DNA of 64,000 nt, taken from the NCBI GenBank assembly GCA_903824045.1, contig CAIJVD010000035.1:17644-81643 (forward strand), written 5' to 3'. This DNA is from an uncultured Chlorobiaceae bacterium (lineage in GTDB: Bacteria; Bacteroidota; Chlorobiia; Chlorobiales; Chlorobiaceae). The notes beneath the pieces were generated by a model. The model worked only from the letters and a program-made list of their open reading frames with translations, searched no databases and was not told the origin of the DNA. This document shows positions 38,088 to 48,100 of this stretch, piece after piece. Each line of letters begins with the position of its first letter. Position 1 is the stretch's first letter. The translations under genes were made by a program, and so were the position numbers.

Positions 38088-38451
38088 CTGTTTATGGACG
38101 GATGGGACGTTCACGTTCAATCGCTGCTCCTGAAGTGCGGCAAAACCCTCTCCCAGCCTCTTCAGATCGCCAACTATCGGCACCAGGTTGCTCTCGATAT
38201 CCTCAAGGTTGTGAAATCTCTTTGAAACCCACGGCCTGCCATTATCGTCCTCTCGGCTTCGGCTCCCGCCGGGCCTAATACCCTGAGCTTCGCCCCTTTC
38301 GAAAAAGTCGACCGTAACGATGCCCGCCACGCTGCTAACCGCATCCATGGTCGCCTTGAAGCAGCCCACTCCCGTCAAGCTAACCGTTCCGTAAGAAATT
38401 TCAGAAATGGGAATTGGAATTATTATTTTTTTAATATATTCACAACGCTAC
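38088..38451. other. 364-nt spacer between tRNA-Arg and tRNA-Gln
   Basis: A 105-codon open frame exists on the minus strand (38061-38378) but matches no family I recognise and its 3' end runs through the tRNA terminator; I do not call it a gene. Near its right end TTGGAA (38414-38419) and TATATT (38435-38440) form a possible promoter for tRNA-Gln with a short 15-bp spacer. Confidence 0.4.
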
Positions 38452-38524
38452 TGAGGAGTGGCCAAATTGGTAAGGCACCTGATTCTGGATCAGGCAATTC
38501 CAGGTTCGAGTCCTGGCTCCTCAG
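38452..38524 (+). tRNA. tRNA-Gln (CTG)
   Basis: A 73-nt cloverleaf: acceptor TGAGGAG/CTCCTCA, anticodon arm CCTGATTCTGGATCAGG giving CTG, T arm CCAGGTTCGAGTCCTGG; discriminator G; no encoded CCA. A T-rich terminator follows directly. Confidence 0.93.
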
Positions 38525-38526
38525 CA

Positions 38527-38565
38527 AAAAAAAAGACACAGTCAATCAGCTGTGTCTTTTTTTTT
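38527..38565 (+). terminator. terminator of tRNA-Gln
   Basis: AAAAGACACAG (38531-38541) pairs with CTGTGTCTTTT (38550-38560) and runs into a stretch of T, starting 3 nt after the tRNA. Confidence 0.9.
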
Positions 38566-38614
38566 GCCCAATCCGCGCACATTGACTCCAAAAGGGATAG
38601 CGTTCGGAATGGAT

Positions 38615-38649
38615 AAAAAAAAAGGAGGCAGAACTTTCGTTCTGCCTCC
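38615..38649 (-). terminator. terminator of the Ala-Pro lipoprotein gene
   Basis: On the minus strand, GGAGGCAGAAC, a GAAA tetraloop, GTTCTGCCTCC, then nine T. A textbook intrinsic terminator 25 nt beyond the lipoprotein stop. Confidence 0.95.
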
Positions 38650-38674
38650 CGTAAGAGACCGGCTTACCGGAAAC

Positions 38675-38881
38675 TTATTTTGCAGGTGCTGCAGGTGCTG
38701 CAGGTGCTGCTGGTGCTGCTGGTGCTGCTGCTGCTGGTGCTGCAGGTGCTGCTGCTGGTGCCTCTGCTGCTGGTGCTGCAGGTGCTGCTGCTGGAGCTTC
38801 TACTGGAGCTTCAGCTTTCTTTGCACAGCCTACGAAAGAGACTGAGCTAGCAAGGAACAGGAAAATGAAAAATTTTTTCAT
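38675..38881 (-). CDS. small Ala-Pro-rich lipoprotein
   Basis: A 68-residue secreted lipoprotein: MKKFFIFLFLASSVSFVGC is a signal peptide with a lipobox at SFVGC, followed by a Lys-Lys pair and then almost only Ala and Pro (APAAPAA-type units) to the end. The start at 38881 is chosen because the signal peptide begins there; upstream extension to 39010 has no support. The strong terminator just downstream supports real expression. The Ala-Pro rod may act as a spacer between outer membrane and cell wall; function is unknown. The DNA is a run of GCTGCTGGT-type triplets prone to slippage. Confidence 0.85.
   Translation of the reverse strand: MKKFFIFLFLASSVSFVGCAKKAEAPVEAPAAAPAAPAAEAPAAAPAAPAAAAPAAPAAPAAPAAPAK
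38678..38812 (-). repeat. imperfect triplet/9-bp repeat coding the Ala-Pro rod
   Basis: On the plus strand a series of GCAGGTGCT and GCTGGTGCT units with a few interruptions (GCCTCTGCT, TCTACTGGA). Length changes in threes would alter the lipoprotein without frameshift. Confidence 0.8.
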
Positions 38882-39023
38882 TGCTGGATATTGTTTTTGT
38901 TGTTTGATAATTGACAGCTTCTTCAGCTCACGAATAATAAAAAAAAAACAGCGAATTTTCAAAAGCCCACTGTATGGCGGAATATGCAAAAATTTTTGAT
39001 ATCCCGCCACAACAAATAATTAA

Positions 39024-41594
39024 TTAGTCGACAAGCAGCTCCAGTTCCTCCGGTGCAAGCTGGTGGAAGTTCAGGTAGCGGTAGATATCGGCCTCCTTGT
39101 CGCCGGAAAGATTTTTCCGGACAATCTGAAGATATTCGTCCAGGTTCGGCAGATGGCCGAGCAACGCGCATACGGCGGCCAGCTCGGCGGAGCCGAGGTA
39201 AACCTGCGCGCCGGTGCCCATACGGTTATCGAAGTTCCTGGTACTTGTCGAAAAGACAACCGCATTGTCGGCAACCCTTGCCTGGTTACCCATGCAGAGC
39301 GAGCATCCGGGAAGCTCGATGCGGGCTCCGGCAGCACCGAATACCGAATAATACCCCTCCTCGATGAGCATTTTCATATCCATCTTGGTAGGCGGCACCA
39401 CCCAGAGCTTTGCCGCTGCAACGCCCTTGCCTCTAAGTACTTCACCAAGTGCACGGAAATGGCCGATATTGGTCATGCAGCTTCCCACAAAGACCTCATT
39501 GATGACTTTCGGCCTGTTGTCGGCCACAAGCACCTCGCTGAGGGTCATGACATCGTCCGGATCGTTAGGGCAGGCAAGAATTGGCTCGGTTATCGTGTTC
39601 ATGTCAATCTCGATGACCTCTGCGTACTCGGCATCGGCATCCGGTTCGAGCAGCACAGGATTCTCAAGCCATGCCTTCATTTTGCCGATCCTGCGCGCCA
39701 GGGTGTCAGCGTCACCATAGTTCTCCTTGATCATCTGTTCGAGCAGCTTGATGTTCGAGCTGAGATATTCGATGACCGGTGCCTTGTCGAGGCGGACAGT
39801 ACATGCCGCGGCGCTGCGCTCGGCGGAAGCATCGCTGAGCTCGAACGCCTGCTCCACCTTGAGGTCCGGCAGACCCTCAATTTCAAGGATACGGCCGGCG
39901 AAGACATTCTTTTTGCCTTTCTTTTCGACCGTCAGAAGCCCCTTCTTGATGGCCACATAGGGAATGGCGTTGACCAGATCCCTCAGGGTAATGCCGTCCT
40001 GGAGCTTGCCGGTAAAGCGGACAAGCACCGATTCAGGGACATTGAGCGGCATGGTACCGGTAACTCCGGCAAAAGCCACAAGGCCCGAACCGCCGGGGAA
40101 GGAGATGCCGATCGGAAAACGGGTGTGGGAGTCAGCGCCGGTGCCAAGCGTGTCAGGAAGCACCATGCGGTTCAGCCAGGTGTGGATAACGCCGTCACCA
40201 GGCTTGAGGGCAACACCGCCCCTGCTCATGATGAAGTAGGGAAGGCTTCTGTGCAGATTGACGTCAGAAGGCTTCGGATATGCAGCCGTATGGCAGAAGC
40301 TCTGCATGACGAGATCGGCGCTGAAGCTCAGTGCCGCAAACTCCTTGACTTCGTCGCGCGTCATTGCGCCAGTCGTATCCTGCGAGCCGACCGTCAGGGT
40401 CTCGGCTTCGACATACATGCCCGGACGAACGCCCGGAAGGTGACAGGCCTTGCCGATCATCTTCTGAGCCAGCGTGTAGCCCTTGCCGCTGTCGGCTGGC
40501 TGCTCGGGACGCTGGAAGAGCGACTCCTCGCCCAGATCAAGAACCTTTCTGGCCTTTCTGGTCAGATTGCGGCCGATAATCAGCGGAATGCGTCCGCCGG
40601 CGCGAACCTCATCGGCAAGCGTGTTTGGCGAGAGCTCGAAGCGGGCGATAACCTGGCCGCCCTTCTCGATTTTGCCCTCGAAGGGATAGATATCAATGAC
40701 GTCACCGGTCTCCATCGCCGTCACATCGGCCTGAATCGGCAGAGCACCGGAGTCCTCGGCGGTATTGAAGAAAATAGGGGCGATGATGCCGCCGATAACC
40801 ACGCCGCCGGTGCGCTTGTTGGGAACAGCAGGGATATCGAGACCCATGTGCCACTGCACCGAGTTGATGCCGGACTTCCGGCTTGAACCTGTGCCGACCA
40901 CATCGCCAACATAGGCCAGAGGATGACCCTTGGTCTTGAGCTGTGCAATCGTGCCGATAGGATCATCCATCTTGGAGCCGAGCATGCAGAGCGCGTGCAG
41001 CGGAATGTCGCTGCGGGTAAAGGCTTCGCTGGCCGGAGAGAGATCGTCGGTATTGGTTTCACCCGGAACCTTGTAAACGGTCAGTGTCATTTTTTCAGCA
41101 ACGGTCGGCCTCGCGGAGAACCACTCTCCGGCAGCCCATGAGTCGAGCACTTCTTTCGCATAGTGGCTGGTTTTTGAAAGAGCGACAACATCATCAAACG
41201 CATCATAGACAAGGAGGGTGTTTTTCAGCATCGCCGCAGCTTCGGCGGCAACCGCCTGATCTTTATTTGCAAGAGCGTCGATCAGCGGCTTGACGTTGTA
41301 GCCGCCAAGCATGGTGCCTAAAATCCTGACCGCCTCAAGGCTGGAGATAACACCACAGGAGCTCTCACCTTTGAGAATTGTGTCAAGAAAAGCGGCCTTT
41401 TCAAGCGCGGCATCATCGACGCCAGGGCTTACATGCTCAAGAAAAAGCTTGAGCAGATACTCTTTTTCCTGAACTGGGTTCTGCTGCAAAAGGCCGACAA
41501 GCTCGCGGGTCTGTTCAGCGCTGAGCGGCAGTGGTGGAATGCCGAGTTTGGCTCGCTCTTCTGTATGAGCGCGATATTGTTCTACAAGACTCAT
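39024..41594 (-). CDS. acnB: aconitate hydratase B
   Basis: [4Fe-4S] enzyme interconverting citrate and isocitrate, serving the reductive TCA cycle if the host is a green sulfur bacterium. The 856-residue protein has the AcnB domain order: N-terminal HEAT-like domain (about 1-150, [18 protein letters not shown]), the swivel domain (about 165-380, [15 protein letters not shown]), then the catalytic domains with [24 protein letters not shown] and [13 protein letters not shown] carrying the cluster cysteines. Length fits AcnB (865 in E. coli). It stands alone, with 240 nt between it and queA. Confidence 0.95.
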   Translation of the reverse strand: MSLVEQYRAHTEERAKLGIPPLPLSAEQTRELVGLLQQNPVQEKEYLLKLFLEHVSPGVDDAALEKAAFLDTILKGESSCGVISSLEAVRILGTMLGGYNVKPLIDALANKDQAVAAEAAAMLKNTLLVYDAFDDVVALSKTSHYAKEVLDSWAAGEWFSARPTVAEKMTLTVYKVPGETNTDDLSPASEAFTRSDIPLHALCMLGSKMDDPIGTIAQLKTKGHPLAYVGDVVGTGSSRKSGINSVQWHMGLDIPAVPNKRTGGVVIGGIIAPIFFNTAEDSGALPIQADVTAMETGDVIDIYPFEGKIEKGGQVIARFELSPNTLADEVRAGGRIPLIIGRNLTRKARKVLDLGEESLFQRPEQPADSGKGYTLAQKMIGKACHLPGVRPGMYVEAETLTVGSQDTTGAMTRDEVKEFAALSFSADLVMQSFCHTAAYPKPSDVNLHRSLPYFIMSRGGVALKPGDGVIHTWLNRMVLPDTLGTGADSHTRFPIGISFPGGSGLVAFAGVTGTMPLNVPESVLVRFTGKLQDGITLRDLVNAIPYVAIKKGLLTVEKKGKKNVFAGRILEIEGLPDLKVEQAFELSDASAERSAAACTVRLDKAPVIEYLSSNIKLLEQMIKENYGDADTLARRIGKMKAWLENPVLLEPDADAEYAEVIEIDMNTITEPILACPNDPDDVMTLSEVLVADNRPKVINEVFVGSCMTNIGHFRALGEVLRGKGVAAAKLWVVPPTKMDMKMLIEEGYYSVFGAAGARIELPGCSLCMGNQARVADNAVVFSTSTRNFDNRMGTGAQVYLGSAELAAVCALLGHLPNLDEYLQIVRKNLSGDKEADIYRYLNFHQLAPEELELLVD

Positions 41595-41761
41595 AAGGTC
41601 AATCTCCCGGGGTTATGTGTGGTTGAAACAAATGTCTATTCGACAGAAATGCGAGATGAAAATGGTCACTATCCCGCAATAAGCAGAACAGATAAAATAC
41701 CATACGTGTTTTTTAAAAACAAAATGTGCCGCCGCCGAACCGCTACGAGCGCCGAAGTTCT

Positions 41762-41790
41762 TAAGCCGAAACCGGCCCTTCGGCTTTTTT
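41762..41790 (+). other. hairpin with T-rich flank in the acnB-queA gap
   Basis: AAGCCGAA and TTCGGCTT pair around an 8-nt loop, followed on the plus strand by TTTTCTTT. Both flanking genes are on the minus strand, where the T run is absent, so its role as a terminator is doubtful; it might stop antisense transcripts. Confidence 0.4.
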
Positions 41791-41834
41791 CTTTATGCCA
41801 AGAGTGGAAAAGCAACGATTTACAGAAAAAAAAC

Positions 41835-42866
41835 TCAGCGGATCAGCATGCTGTCACCGTAGCTGAGAAAAGAATACCCTTCGCGGAGTGCCTCACCGTA
41901 AGCGTTACGAATGTTCTCAGCTCCCGCAACAGCAGCGGTAAGCATCAATACGGTTGAGCGGGGAGCATGGAAATTTGTCAGGAGAAGATCGATAATGCGC
42001 AGGGTCCGGCCCGGATAGATGAAGATGTCGGCTTCACCATTCAAGGGAGCCCCTCCCTCTGCCGTTAAGCTCTCGATCCTCTCTGCGGCATGTTCGAGCG
42101 CCCTGGTGACAGTCGTACCCACTGCAACAACTCTCCCGCCGGAAGATTTTGCCCGACAGATCTTTTCGGCCGTGGCGGCCGGTATGGAATAAAATTCGCG
42201 GTGCATGACGTGCTCCTCCAGCCTTTCGGTCCGGATGGGCAGAAAGGTGCCGAGACCGACATGCAGGGTGACGTGGGCAATATCGACGCCCATCTCCCGG
42301 AGCCTTTTGAGCAGCTCCGGCGTCAGGTTGAGAGAGGCCGTCGGGGCGGCAACCGAACCGGGATGTTCGGCAAATACTGTCTGGTAGCGTTCACGGTCGA
42401 TCTCCTCGGCATCGCGCTTGAGGTAGGGCGGAATGGGGACACTGCCAAAGCTGCTGAAAAGGTCGCTCAGCTCCCCTCCGCAGGAAAGCTCGATGCGGGC
42501 TATGCCGTGGTCGACAATTTCGGTAACCCTCATTTCCCGGTCGTAGGCAATCAGCCGGTCGCCTGCCTTGAGCCTACCCCGATAGAGCACCAGATCCTGC
42601 TCCTCCTCATGCTTTTCCAGAAGCATCAGTTCGATTTTGGCGCCGGTAGGCTTTTGGGCATGAAGCCTGGCCCGCACCACCCTTGTGTTGTTGAGAACCA
42701 GAAGGTCGCCCGGCCGCAGAAACTCGTCGAGAGCCGCATAGCGCGAGTGGGTGAGAGCGCCCGAAGCGCGATCGAGAACCAGCATGCGTGTGGAACCGCG
42801 CTCCTCAGGGGGATATTTCGCTATACGCTCTTCAGGAAGCTCGTAATCAAAATCCTCTGCCCTCAT
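41835..42866 (-). CDS. queA: S-adenosylmethionine:tRNA ribosyltransferase-isomerase
   Basis: Adds the ribose-derived cyclopentane ring from SAM to preQ1 at position 34 of tRNA, forming epoxyqueuosine. The 343-residue protein starts [19 protein letters not shown] and has [30 protein letters not shown] [26 protein letters not shown], and the C-terminal [15 protein letters not shown], all standard QueA blocks. It overlaps hisD by 4 bp (ATGA). queC, another gene of the same pathway, is at 59253. Confidence 0.95.
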   Translation of the reverse strand: MRAEDFDYELPEERIAKYPPEERGSTRMLVLDRASGALTHSRYAALDEFLRPGDLLVLNNTRVVRARLHAQKPTGAKIELMLLEKHEEEQDLVLYRGRLKAGDRLIAYDREMRVTEIVDHGIARIELSCGGELSDLFSSFGSVPIPPYLKRDAEEIDRERYQTVFAEHPGSVAAPTASLNLTPELLKRLREMGVDIAHVTLHVGLGTFLPIRTERLEEHVMHREFYSIPAATAEKICRAKSSGGRVVAVGTTVTRALEHAAERIESLTAEGGAPLNGEADIFIYPGRTLRIIDLLLTNFHAPRSTVLMLTAAVAGAENIRNAYGEALREGYSFLSYGDSMLIR

Positions 42867-44149
42867 AGCGTCCTGAGCCTCGCACGGACAGCCTCGGCAT
42901 GGGCCTGAAGGCCTTCCCGGTCAGCAAACGCGGCAATTTTCTCACCGCTCCGCAAAAGCTGCTTCGGCGTATAGGAGATAATTGAGGTGTGCCGCACAAA
43001 GTCACGGACAGAGAGCGGCGAAAAAAACCGGGCTGTACCGTTGGTCGGAAGGGTATGGTTCGGGCCGGCAAAGTAATCGCCGACGGTTTCGCATGAGTAT
43101 CCGCCCATAAAAATCGCACCGGCATGATGAATGTTTGGAAGAATATCCCAGGGATGCTCCACATGCAGCTCGAGATGCTCCGGCGCTATCATGTCCGACA
43201 CCTCACAGGCCTCGTCCAGAGAGCGTACCAGCACCACCGCCCCGTTGTTCTTCAAAGCAGAGCCGATGATCTCATGGCGGAGCATTGAGGCAAGCCGCTC
43301 TTCTGCAAGGGCAATGACCGCGGATGCCAGCGCTTCGGAGGGTGTGATCAGCACCGCAGAGGCATCGGGATCATGCTCAGCCTGGGCGAACATGTCGAGC
43401 ACGATGAACTCGGGGTTTGCCGATTCATCAGCAATCACAACCACCTCGGAGGGGCCGGCTATGCTGTCGATCGAGACGTGACCGAAGACCTGTTTTTTGG
43501 CAAGAGCGACATACTTGTTGCCGGGTCCGGTTATGATATCGACCTTGGGAAGAGTTTCGGTACCATAGGCAAACGCACCAATAGCCTGGGCGCCACCGAG
43601 CTTGTAGACAGAACTTATGCCTGCCACTCGGGCGGCGGCAAGAATATGGGGGCTCACCTCTCCGGAGGCGTCACAGGGGGTCGTCAAGTATATCTCCCTG
43701 ACTCCGGCAACTTGGGCTGGGGCGGCATTCATGAGCAGTGAAGAGGGATAGGCGGCCTTCCCTCCAGGCACATAGAGCAGGGCTTTTTCCATCGGCGAGA
43801 CTCTCTGGCCGAGCAGGACACCGCCCTCCGCTTCATAGAAAAAGCTTTTTTCCACCTCGTGCTGATGAAAGCAGACAATATTCCGGTATGCCTCCTCGAG
43901 GACGGCAAGAAACTCGGGATCCGCACTGTTGTAAGCATCCTCTATCGCTTCAGGAGCGACCTTCATTGAGGAGAGGCGAACACCCTGGAACCGTTCGGTA
44001 TAATCCAGCACCGCACTGTCGCCCTGCTGGCGTATGGCGGTCAGAATCTCCTCGACGACTGCATGAACCCCGGCGTCAAAGGAGACGCTCCGGGAGAGCT
44101 GCTTTTTCAGGGCTGAACGCTCTTCAGAAAATCGATATAATGGGAGCAC
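42863..44149 (-). CDS. hisD: histidinol dehydrogenase
   Basis: Zinc enzyme oxidising L-histidinol to histidine in two NAD-dependent steps. The 428-residue protein has [45 protein letters not shown]-like [40 protein letters not shown] (catalytic region), and [14 protein letters not shown] with the conserved C-terminal YTPKQL. The likely start is GTG at 44149. No other his genes are nearby. A hairpin with a T run on the minus strand lies about 105 nt upstream. Confidence 0.95.
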   Translation of the reverse strand: MLPLYRFSEERSALKKQLSRSVSFDAGVHAVVEEILTAIRQQGDSAVLDYTERFQGVRLSSMKVAPEAIEDAYNSADPEFLAVLEEAYRNIVCFHQHEVEKSFFYEAEGGVLLGQRVSPMEKALLYVPGGKAAYPSSLLMNAAPAQVAGVREIYLTTPCDASGEVSPHILAAARVAGISSVYKLGGAQAIGAFAYGTETLPKVDIITGPGNKYVALAKKQVFGHVSIDSIAGPSEVVVIADESANPEFIVLDMFAQAEHDPDASAVLITPSEALASAVIALAEERLASMLRHEIIGSALKNNGAVVLVRSLDEACEVSDMIAPEHLELHVEHPWDILPNIHHAGAIFMGGYSCETVGDYFAGPNHTLPTNGTARFFSPLSVRDFVRHTSIISYTPKQLLRSGEKIAAFADREGLQAHAEAVRARLRTL

Positions 44150-44261
44150 TTTGTCATATTTTGTTGTTGTCGAACGACAAAAGCTTTTGCCTCAGTAATG
44201 TACTCAATAGCGGTATTTATCGAAACACTGCCAGGCATGAGGCCGACCTGTAAATAATCAA

Positions 44262-44293
44262 AAAAAAGCACCCCGGAAGGGCTCTTTTCATTT
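44262..44293 (-). other. terminator-like hairpin in the hisD leader region
   Basis: On the minus strand, AAAAGAGCCC, a short loop, and GGGGTGCTTTT followed by further T, lying between the divergent mreB and hisD starts. If hisD is transcribed from beyond it, it would sit in the leader like an attenuator. One mismatch and one G-U pair. Confidence 0.4.
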
Positions 44294-44403
44294 GAAAAAA
44301 AAATCCGATTAACTACCTTGAGAGTTCAGTTGAAACCTTGGAATATAGCCTGAATCCGCTCCTTTCCAAGCCACTATGACACCACATACAGAACCATGTT
44401 AAG

Positions 44404-45432
44404 ATGAGCTTTTTCAGCAGCATGTTCAGAGATATCGCCATCGATCTCGGAACAGCTAACACGTTGATTTTTATACGGGATAAAGGCGTAGTACTCAATG
44501 AACCGTCCATCGTCGCCCGCGAACGAAATACAGGCAAGGTCGTTGCCATCGGCCACGAAGCCCTTCTCATGCACGAGAAAACCCACCCCGGCATCATCAC
44601 CATCCGCCCTCTTGCCAACGGCGTCATCGCCGACTATGAGGCAACGGAAGAGCTGATCAAGGGGCTGATCATAAAAACCAAAAACCAGTTCTCTTTCGGC
44701 ATCCGCCGCATGGTGATAGGAATCCCGTCGGGCATCACCGAGGTTGAAAAACGTGCCGTGCGCGACTCGGCCGAACATGTCGGAGCAAAGGAGGTCTACC
44801 TGGTAGCTGAACCGATGGCCGCAGCGATCGGTATCGGACTGGACGTCAAGGAGCCGATGGGCAACATGATTGTCGACATTGGCGGAGGCACCACCGAAAT
44901 CGCCGTTATTTCGCTCGGAGGTATCGCTTCCGGAGAGTCGCTTCGGGTTGCCGGAACCGATATCACCAACTCGATTGTCCGCCACTTCCGCAAAGCCTAC
45001 AACCTGGCCATCGGCGAGCGTACGGCCGAGGACGTGAAAATTAAAATCGCATCGGCCTACAAGCTTGAAAAAGAGCTGACCATGAATGTCAGGGGAAGAA
45101 ACCTCGTCACGGCGCTGCCTGAAGAGCGGGAGGTCAACTCCTCAACGATCAGGGAGGCAATCGCCACACCGATCAGCCAGATCATCACCTCAATCAAGAA
45201 AAGCCTTGAGGTAACCAAGCCGGAACTCTCAGCCGACATTCTCGACCGGGGACTCTTCCTCGCCGGAGGTGGCGCGCTCATCAAAGGGCTTGACAAGAAG
45301 ATCAACGAAGAGACGAAGCTTGCCGTGCATATCAGCGAAGATCCGCTGACTGCCGTGGCAAGAGGTACCGGAGAGGTTCTCGAAAATCTCGAAAAATACC
45401 GCTCGGTTCTGCTCTCAACCAAACGCTACTGA
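44404..45432 (+). CDS. mreB: rod shape-determining protein MreB
   Basis: Actin-like filament protein directing side-wall growth. The 342-residue protein has the actin ATPase motifs: phosphate-1 DIAIDLGTANTLIF (about 10-23), connect-1 near VIGIPSGITEVEKRAVRD, phosphate-2 MIVDIGGGTTEIAVI (about 159-173) and the adenosine motif FLAGGGALIKGLD (about 283-295). Length and motifs fit MreB. Its usual partners mreC, mreD and mrdA are at 24257-27507. Confidence 0.96.
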   Translation: MSFFSSMFRDIAIDLGTANTLIFIRDKGVVLNEPSIVARERNTGKVVAIGHEALLMHEKTHPGIITIRPLANGVIADYEATEELIKGLIIKTKNQFSFGIRRMVIGIPSGITEVEKRAVRDSAEHVGAKEVYLVAEPMAAAIGIGLDVKEPMGNMIVDIGGGTTEIAVISLGGIASGESLRVAGTDITNSIVRHFRKAYNLAIGERTAEDVKIKIASAYKLEKELTMNVRGRNLVTALPEEREVNSSTIREAIATPISQIITSIKKSLEVTKPELSADILDRGLFLAGGGALIKGLDKKINEETKLAVHISEDPLTAVARGTGEVLENLEKYRSVLLSTKRY

Positions 45433-45439
45433 GTCCCGC

Positions 45440-46579
45440 TCAGCGGTTCCCCTCAAGAAGCCTCAGATAAAAAGCCTCATACTGTTCGACAAGCAAAGCG
45501 GTCTCGTACCGCTTTGCCTGCCTGACGCACGCCTCTGAGCTGGCGCGCCAGTGAGCCTGGTCGGAGAGCAGCAGCAAGGCCTTCCTCGTCATCCCCTCGA
45601 TATCTCCCGGCGGCAGCAGATAGCCGTGTGTGCCGGAAACGATGAATTCAGGAAACCCGCCTGCCAATGTCGCCACGACCGGCACACCGCATGCCATAGC
45701 CTCAAGCGCCGCAAGCCCGAATGACTCGGCATTGCTCGGCATCAGCATAAGATCCGCGATAGAGAGCAGCGGAACGATATCATCAATCTTACCCATAAAC
45801 CTGATCCGGTCGGCAATCCCCAGCTCCCGCGCCAGAGTTTCCGCGCCGCTCCGTTCGGGGCCGTCACCAACAAGCAGCATCGTAGCCTCGATCTTTTGGC
45901 TTAACGCATGAAAGATCCGGACAATGTCCGATATGCACTTGACTGGCCTGAAATTCGATATATGAATAACAATTTTCTCACCGCCAAGCCCAAGCTGTTC
46001 GCGAATATCAGGTGGCGGGGAGCGGAAAAAGAACGAGGTATCAACAAAATTCGAGATAACCTCAATCTCCTTGTTCGGACCGAACATTCTTACCGTCTCA
46101 GCCTTCAGGTAACTCGAAACAGCAGTCACCCCGTCAGACTTGTTGATGGCGAGCCTGACCACATCACGCATCCCCCTGTCGGCACCCACGACCGTAATAT
46201 CGGTACCGTGAAGAGTGGTCGCAAGCCTGAAGCATTTCGTTGCCGAACACTTGTCCTCAAGAATCTGGCGCGCAAGCATTGCACTCAGGGCATGAGGAAT
46301 CGCATAATGGGCATGAATAACATCAAGCTTCTCATAGTAAGCGACCTCGGCGATTTTCGAAGCAAGCGCCAGCGAATAGAGTGGAGACTCAAAAAGCGGA
46401 TACTGCTTCACCTCCGTCTCGTGGTAAAAAAGATTCCGTGAAAACGCGCCCAGCCTGAAAGGTACCGCCTGGCTGAAAAAATGAACCGTGTGCCCCTTGG
46501 TTGCCAGAGCCTTGCCCAGCTCAGCAGCGATCGCCCCGCTACCCCCGTAGGTTGGATGACATATTATACCGATTTTCAT
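45440..46579 (-). CDS. bshA: N-acetyl-alpha-D-glucosaminyl L-malate synthase BshA
   Basis: GT4 glycosyltransferase that joins GlcNAc from UDP-GlcNAc to malate, the first step of bacillithiol synthesis. The 379-residue protein starts KIGIICHPTYGGSGAIAAEL, the BshA hallmark, and has LDVIHAHYAIPHA, TTLHGTDITVVG, ISNFRPVKC and the GT4 motif MPSNAESFGLAALEAMACG. N-methyl-bacillithiol is an established thiol of Chlorobium, which supports the call. GAGG lies upstream of the ATG. bshB and bshC are not in the window. Convergent with mreB, 7 nt apart. Confidence 0.92.
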   Translation of the reverse strand: MKIGIICHPTYGGSGAIAAELGKALATKGHTVHFFSQAVPFRLGAFSRNLFYHETEVKQYPLFESPLYSLALASKIAEVAYYEKLDVIHAHYAIPHALSAMLARQILEDKCSATKCFRLATTLHGTDITVVGADRGMRDVVRLAINKSDGVTAVSSYLKAETVRMFGPNKEIEVISNFVDTSFFFRSPPPDIREQLGLGGEKIVIHISNFRPVKCISDIVRIFHALSQKIEATMLLVGDGPERSGAETLARELGIADRIRFMGKIDDIVPLLSIADLMLMPSNAESFGLAALEAMACGVPVVATLAGGFPEFIVSGTHGYLLPPGDIEGMTRKALLLLSDQAHWRASSEACVRQAKRYETALLVEQYEAFYLRLLEGNR

Positions 46580-46872
46580 ACTCTATCCTCGAATAAAAAG
46601 GAATAAACACTTATAAAGAAAGTACTTATACTCCTCTTATTCTATTTAAGAAATTCCTTATTCTACAATCACTCATCGAAATCGATGATTAGACAATACC
46701 GTATACAGACGAAAGATAATGAAAAAGGCTCACCCAGGAGATACATCCCGGGCTTAGGGCATCGCGAAAACCATAAGAAGCAGAAAAATGAGGAACTGAG
46801 AGTAAAAAGAGAGGATCACAGGAGTAGAACAAGACCTTTAATGCTCAGTTCAGTTTGAGCTATAACGACCTT
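46580..46872. other. AT-richer spacer after bshA
   Basis: About 290 nt of notably AT-rich sequence without a gene; it merges into the AbiEi relic. Nothing recognisable apart from a possible bshA promoter next to 46600. Confidence 0.5.
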
Positions 46873-47711
46873 TTAGAGGCCAAGGGAGGTGAGCCCGTAA
46901 AACGGGAGCCCTTGGTTGTAAAAAAAATGATTACAAGTCAACCCGCTTTTGCCCGGTGACCTCTCGGACATGATCCAAACATTAAATCCCAGTTCACGTT
47001 CAGACATTCGTCCCGTAGCCGGCCCTTTAAGTTTTCGATTCAGGTCTTGTCTCGCGGCAGAAAGATGGCGCTGGAACGCAGCTCTACCACCAAGGAATAC
47101 GAGATTTGCCGTTGCAACATGATGACTGTAAAGTTCAACCAGCGCCCGACAGATTATCAGGTACTGCTCCACTTGAGATATCTGCTGCCAAGAAGGGTTC
47201 TGTCGCCATTGGGGCACTTGACGAACGCCGCGATACTGCTGTGACTGGCAAAGAAGAGCTGGCACCGGTTTTCGCTCCGAAACATATGCGGCTAAACCTT
47301 CAGTCAATTCAACGAGTACTGTTAAAGCATTATCAAGCCCACCGGCATGATGGGGATATCCGGTTACATCAAAAAGCAGTCAGCTCGGGAGTAGATACCG
47401 TCAAGTACCCTCACGGGGTTTTAAAGTCTCGTATCGGCATGAGCGCTGCAGATAATTCGGGAGCGTATATGCTCCGGAATAACATGAAATGCCTGAGGAC
47501 TTTGATGGGCTGCACCATAGTGCTCACCGGCGGAGAGAATCCTGGCGTAATAGAGCTCTTTCAGATATTCCATTAATCCTGAAATAAACTGGTTTACCAG
47601 CAAACACTCCATCTTTTGATATTCCGGCGGAACTACCAGATAAAAGTCCCGGTACGGCATAGCAACTGCACCTTTTTGCCGCAAACGACGCAATGCTTCA
47701 CGCGTGGCAAT
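46873..47711 (-). pseudogene. decayed AbiEi-type antitoxin gene
   Basis: On the minus strand, fragments of an AbiEi (type IV toxin-antitoxin, COG5340-like) protein appear in order but in shifted frames. ALRRLRQKGAVAMPYRDFYL and VPPEYQKMECLL to PYYA-like YYARILSAGEHYGAAHQSP come from the winged-helix domain (about 47711-47450). Then, after a frame break, LFDVTGYPHHAGGLDNALTV and LVELTEGL (about 47365-47290). Downstream sequence to 46873 stays open but is not clearly alignable. The N-terminal start is missing and no AbiEii toxin gene follows. This is a dead remnant of a defence module. Family call is from recalled motifs. Confidence 0.75.
46880..46919 (-). other. nested inverted repeat at the end of the AbiEi relic
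   Basis: CCAAGGG ... CCCTTGG enclose an inner CCCG TAAAA CGGG stem. It resembles a bipartite hairpin and may be the old terminator of the relic, since a few T follow nearby. Confidence 0.4.
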
Positions 47712-48100
47712 GGCACTCGATCAAATCCATTCTGACAGGTATCACTTTTTCTTTTGATCTGCGAGGTTAGATGAAGAGGATTTGCGACTCCGCCAATCTC
47801 AGAAGGGAACGACTCTGACAATAATTGACAGCTGTTTGATTTGCCGGATAAGAAAACGGCAGGGATTAGGTGCCAAATAAGAAAATCCCGATAAATAAGC
47901 TCCCGAAGCCACACTCACTCTTTTTCGACCCCTCACCGCCACCTACGCGACAGTATATACATATAAAATAAACCTCCAAGGCGTGATAAACATGAATTTA
48001 TGATTGAATTCCAAGATAAAATATCGATATTACTCCGATTACTCGTCAGGAATAGCCTCCTGCGCATACAAGAGTCAGAACAATCCCGACCGGCATCCCC
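47712..48100. other. unassigned 390-nt stretch
   Basis: No recognisable gene, RNA or repeat. AT-rich relative to the neighbours, consistent with decayed foreign DNA continuing from the AbiEi relic. Confidence 0.45.

Noticed and set aside
38061..38378. 105-residue minus-strand frame between tRNA-Arg and tRNA-Gln
   Set aside because: No recognised family, and its end runs through the tRNA operon terminator.
37779..38524. Integration site at the tRNA cluster
   Set aside because: No integrase, no direct repeat of a tRNA 3' end and no island genes between or beside the tRNAs.
38678..38812. CRISPR-like array
   Set aside because: The repeated units are 9 bp and in frame within a lipoprotein gene; no spacers and no cas genes.
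39063..40886. A 607-codon open frame on the plus strand opposite acnB
   Set aside because: Pure shadow of acnB, which has complete family motifs; no motif found in the antisense frame.
41762..41790. Terminator for acnB or queA
   Set aside because: The T run lies on the strand opposite to both genes; kept only as a low-confidence hairpin.
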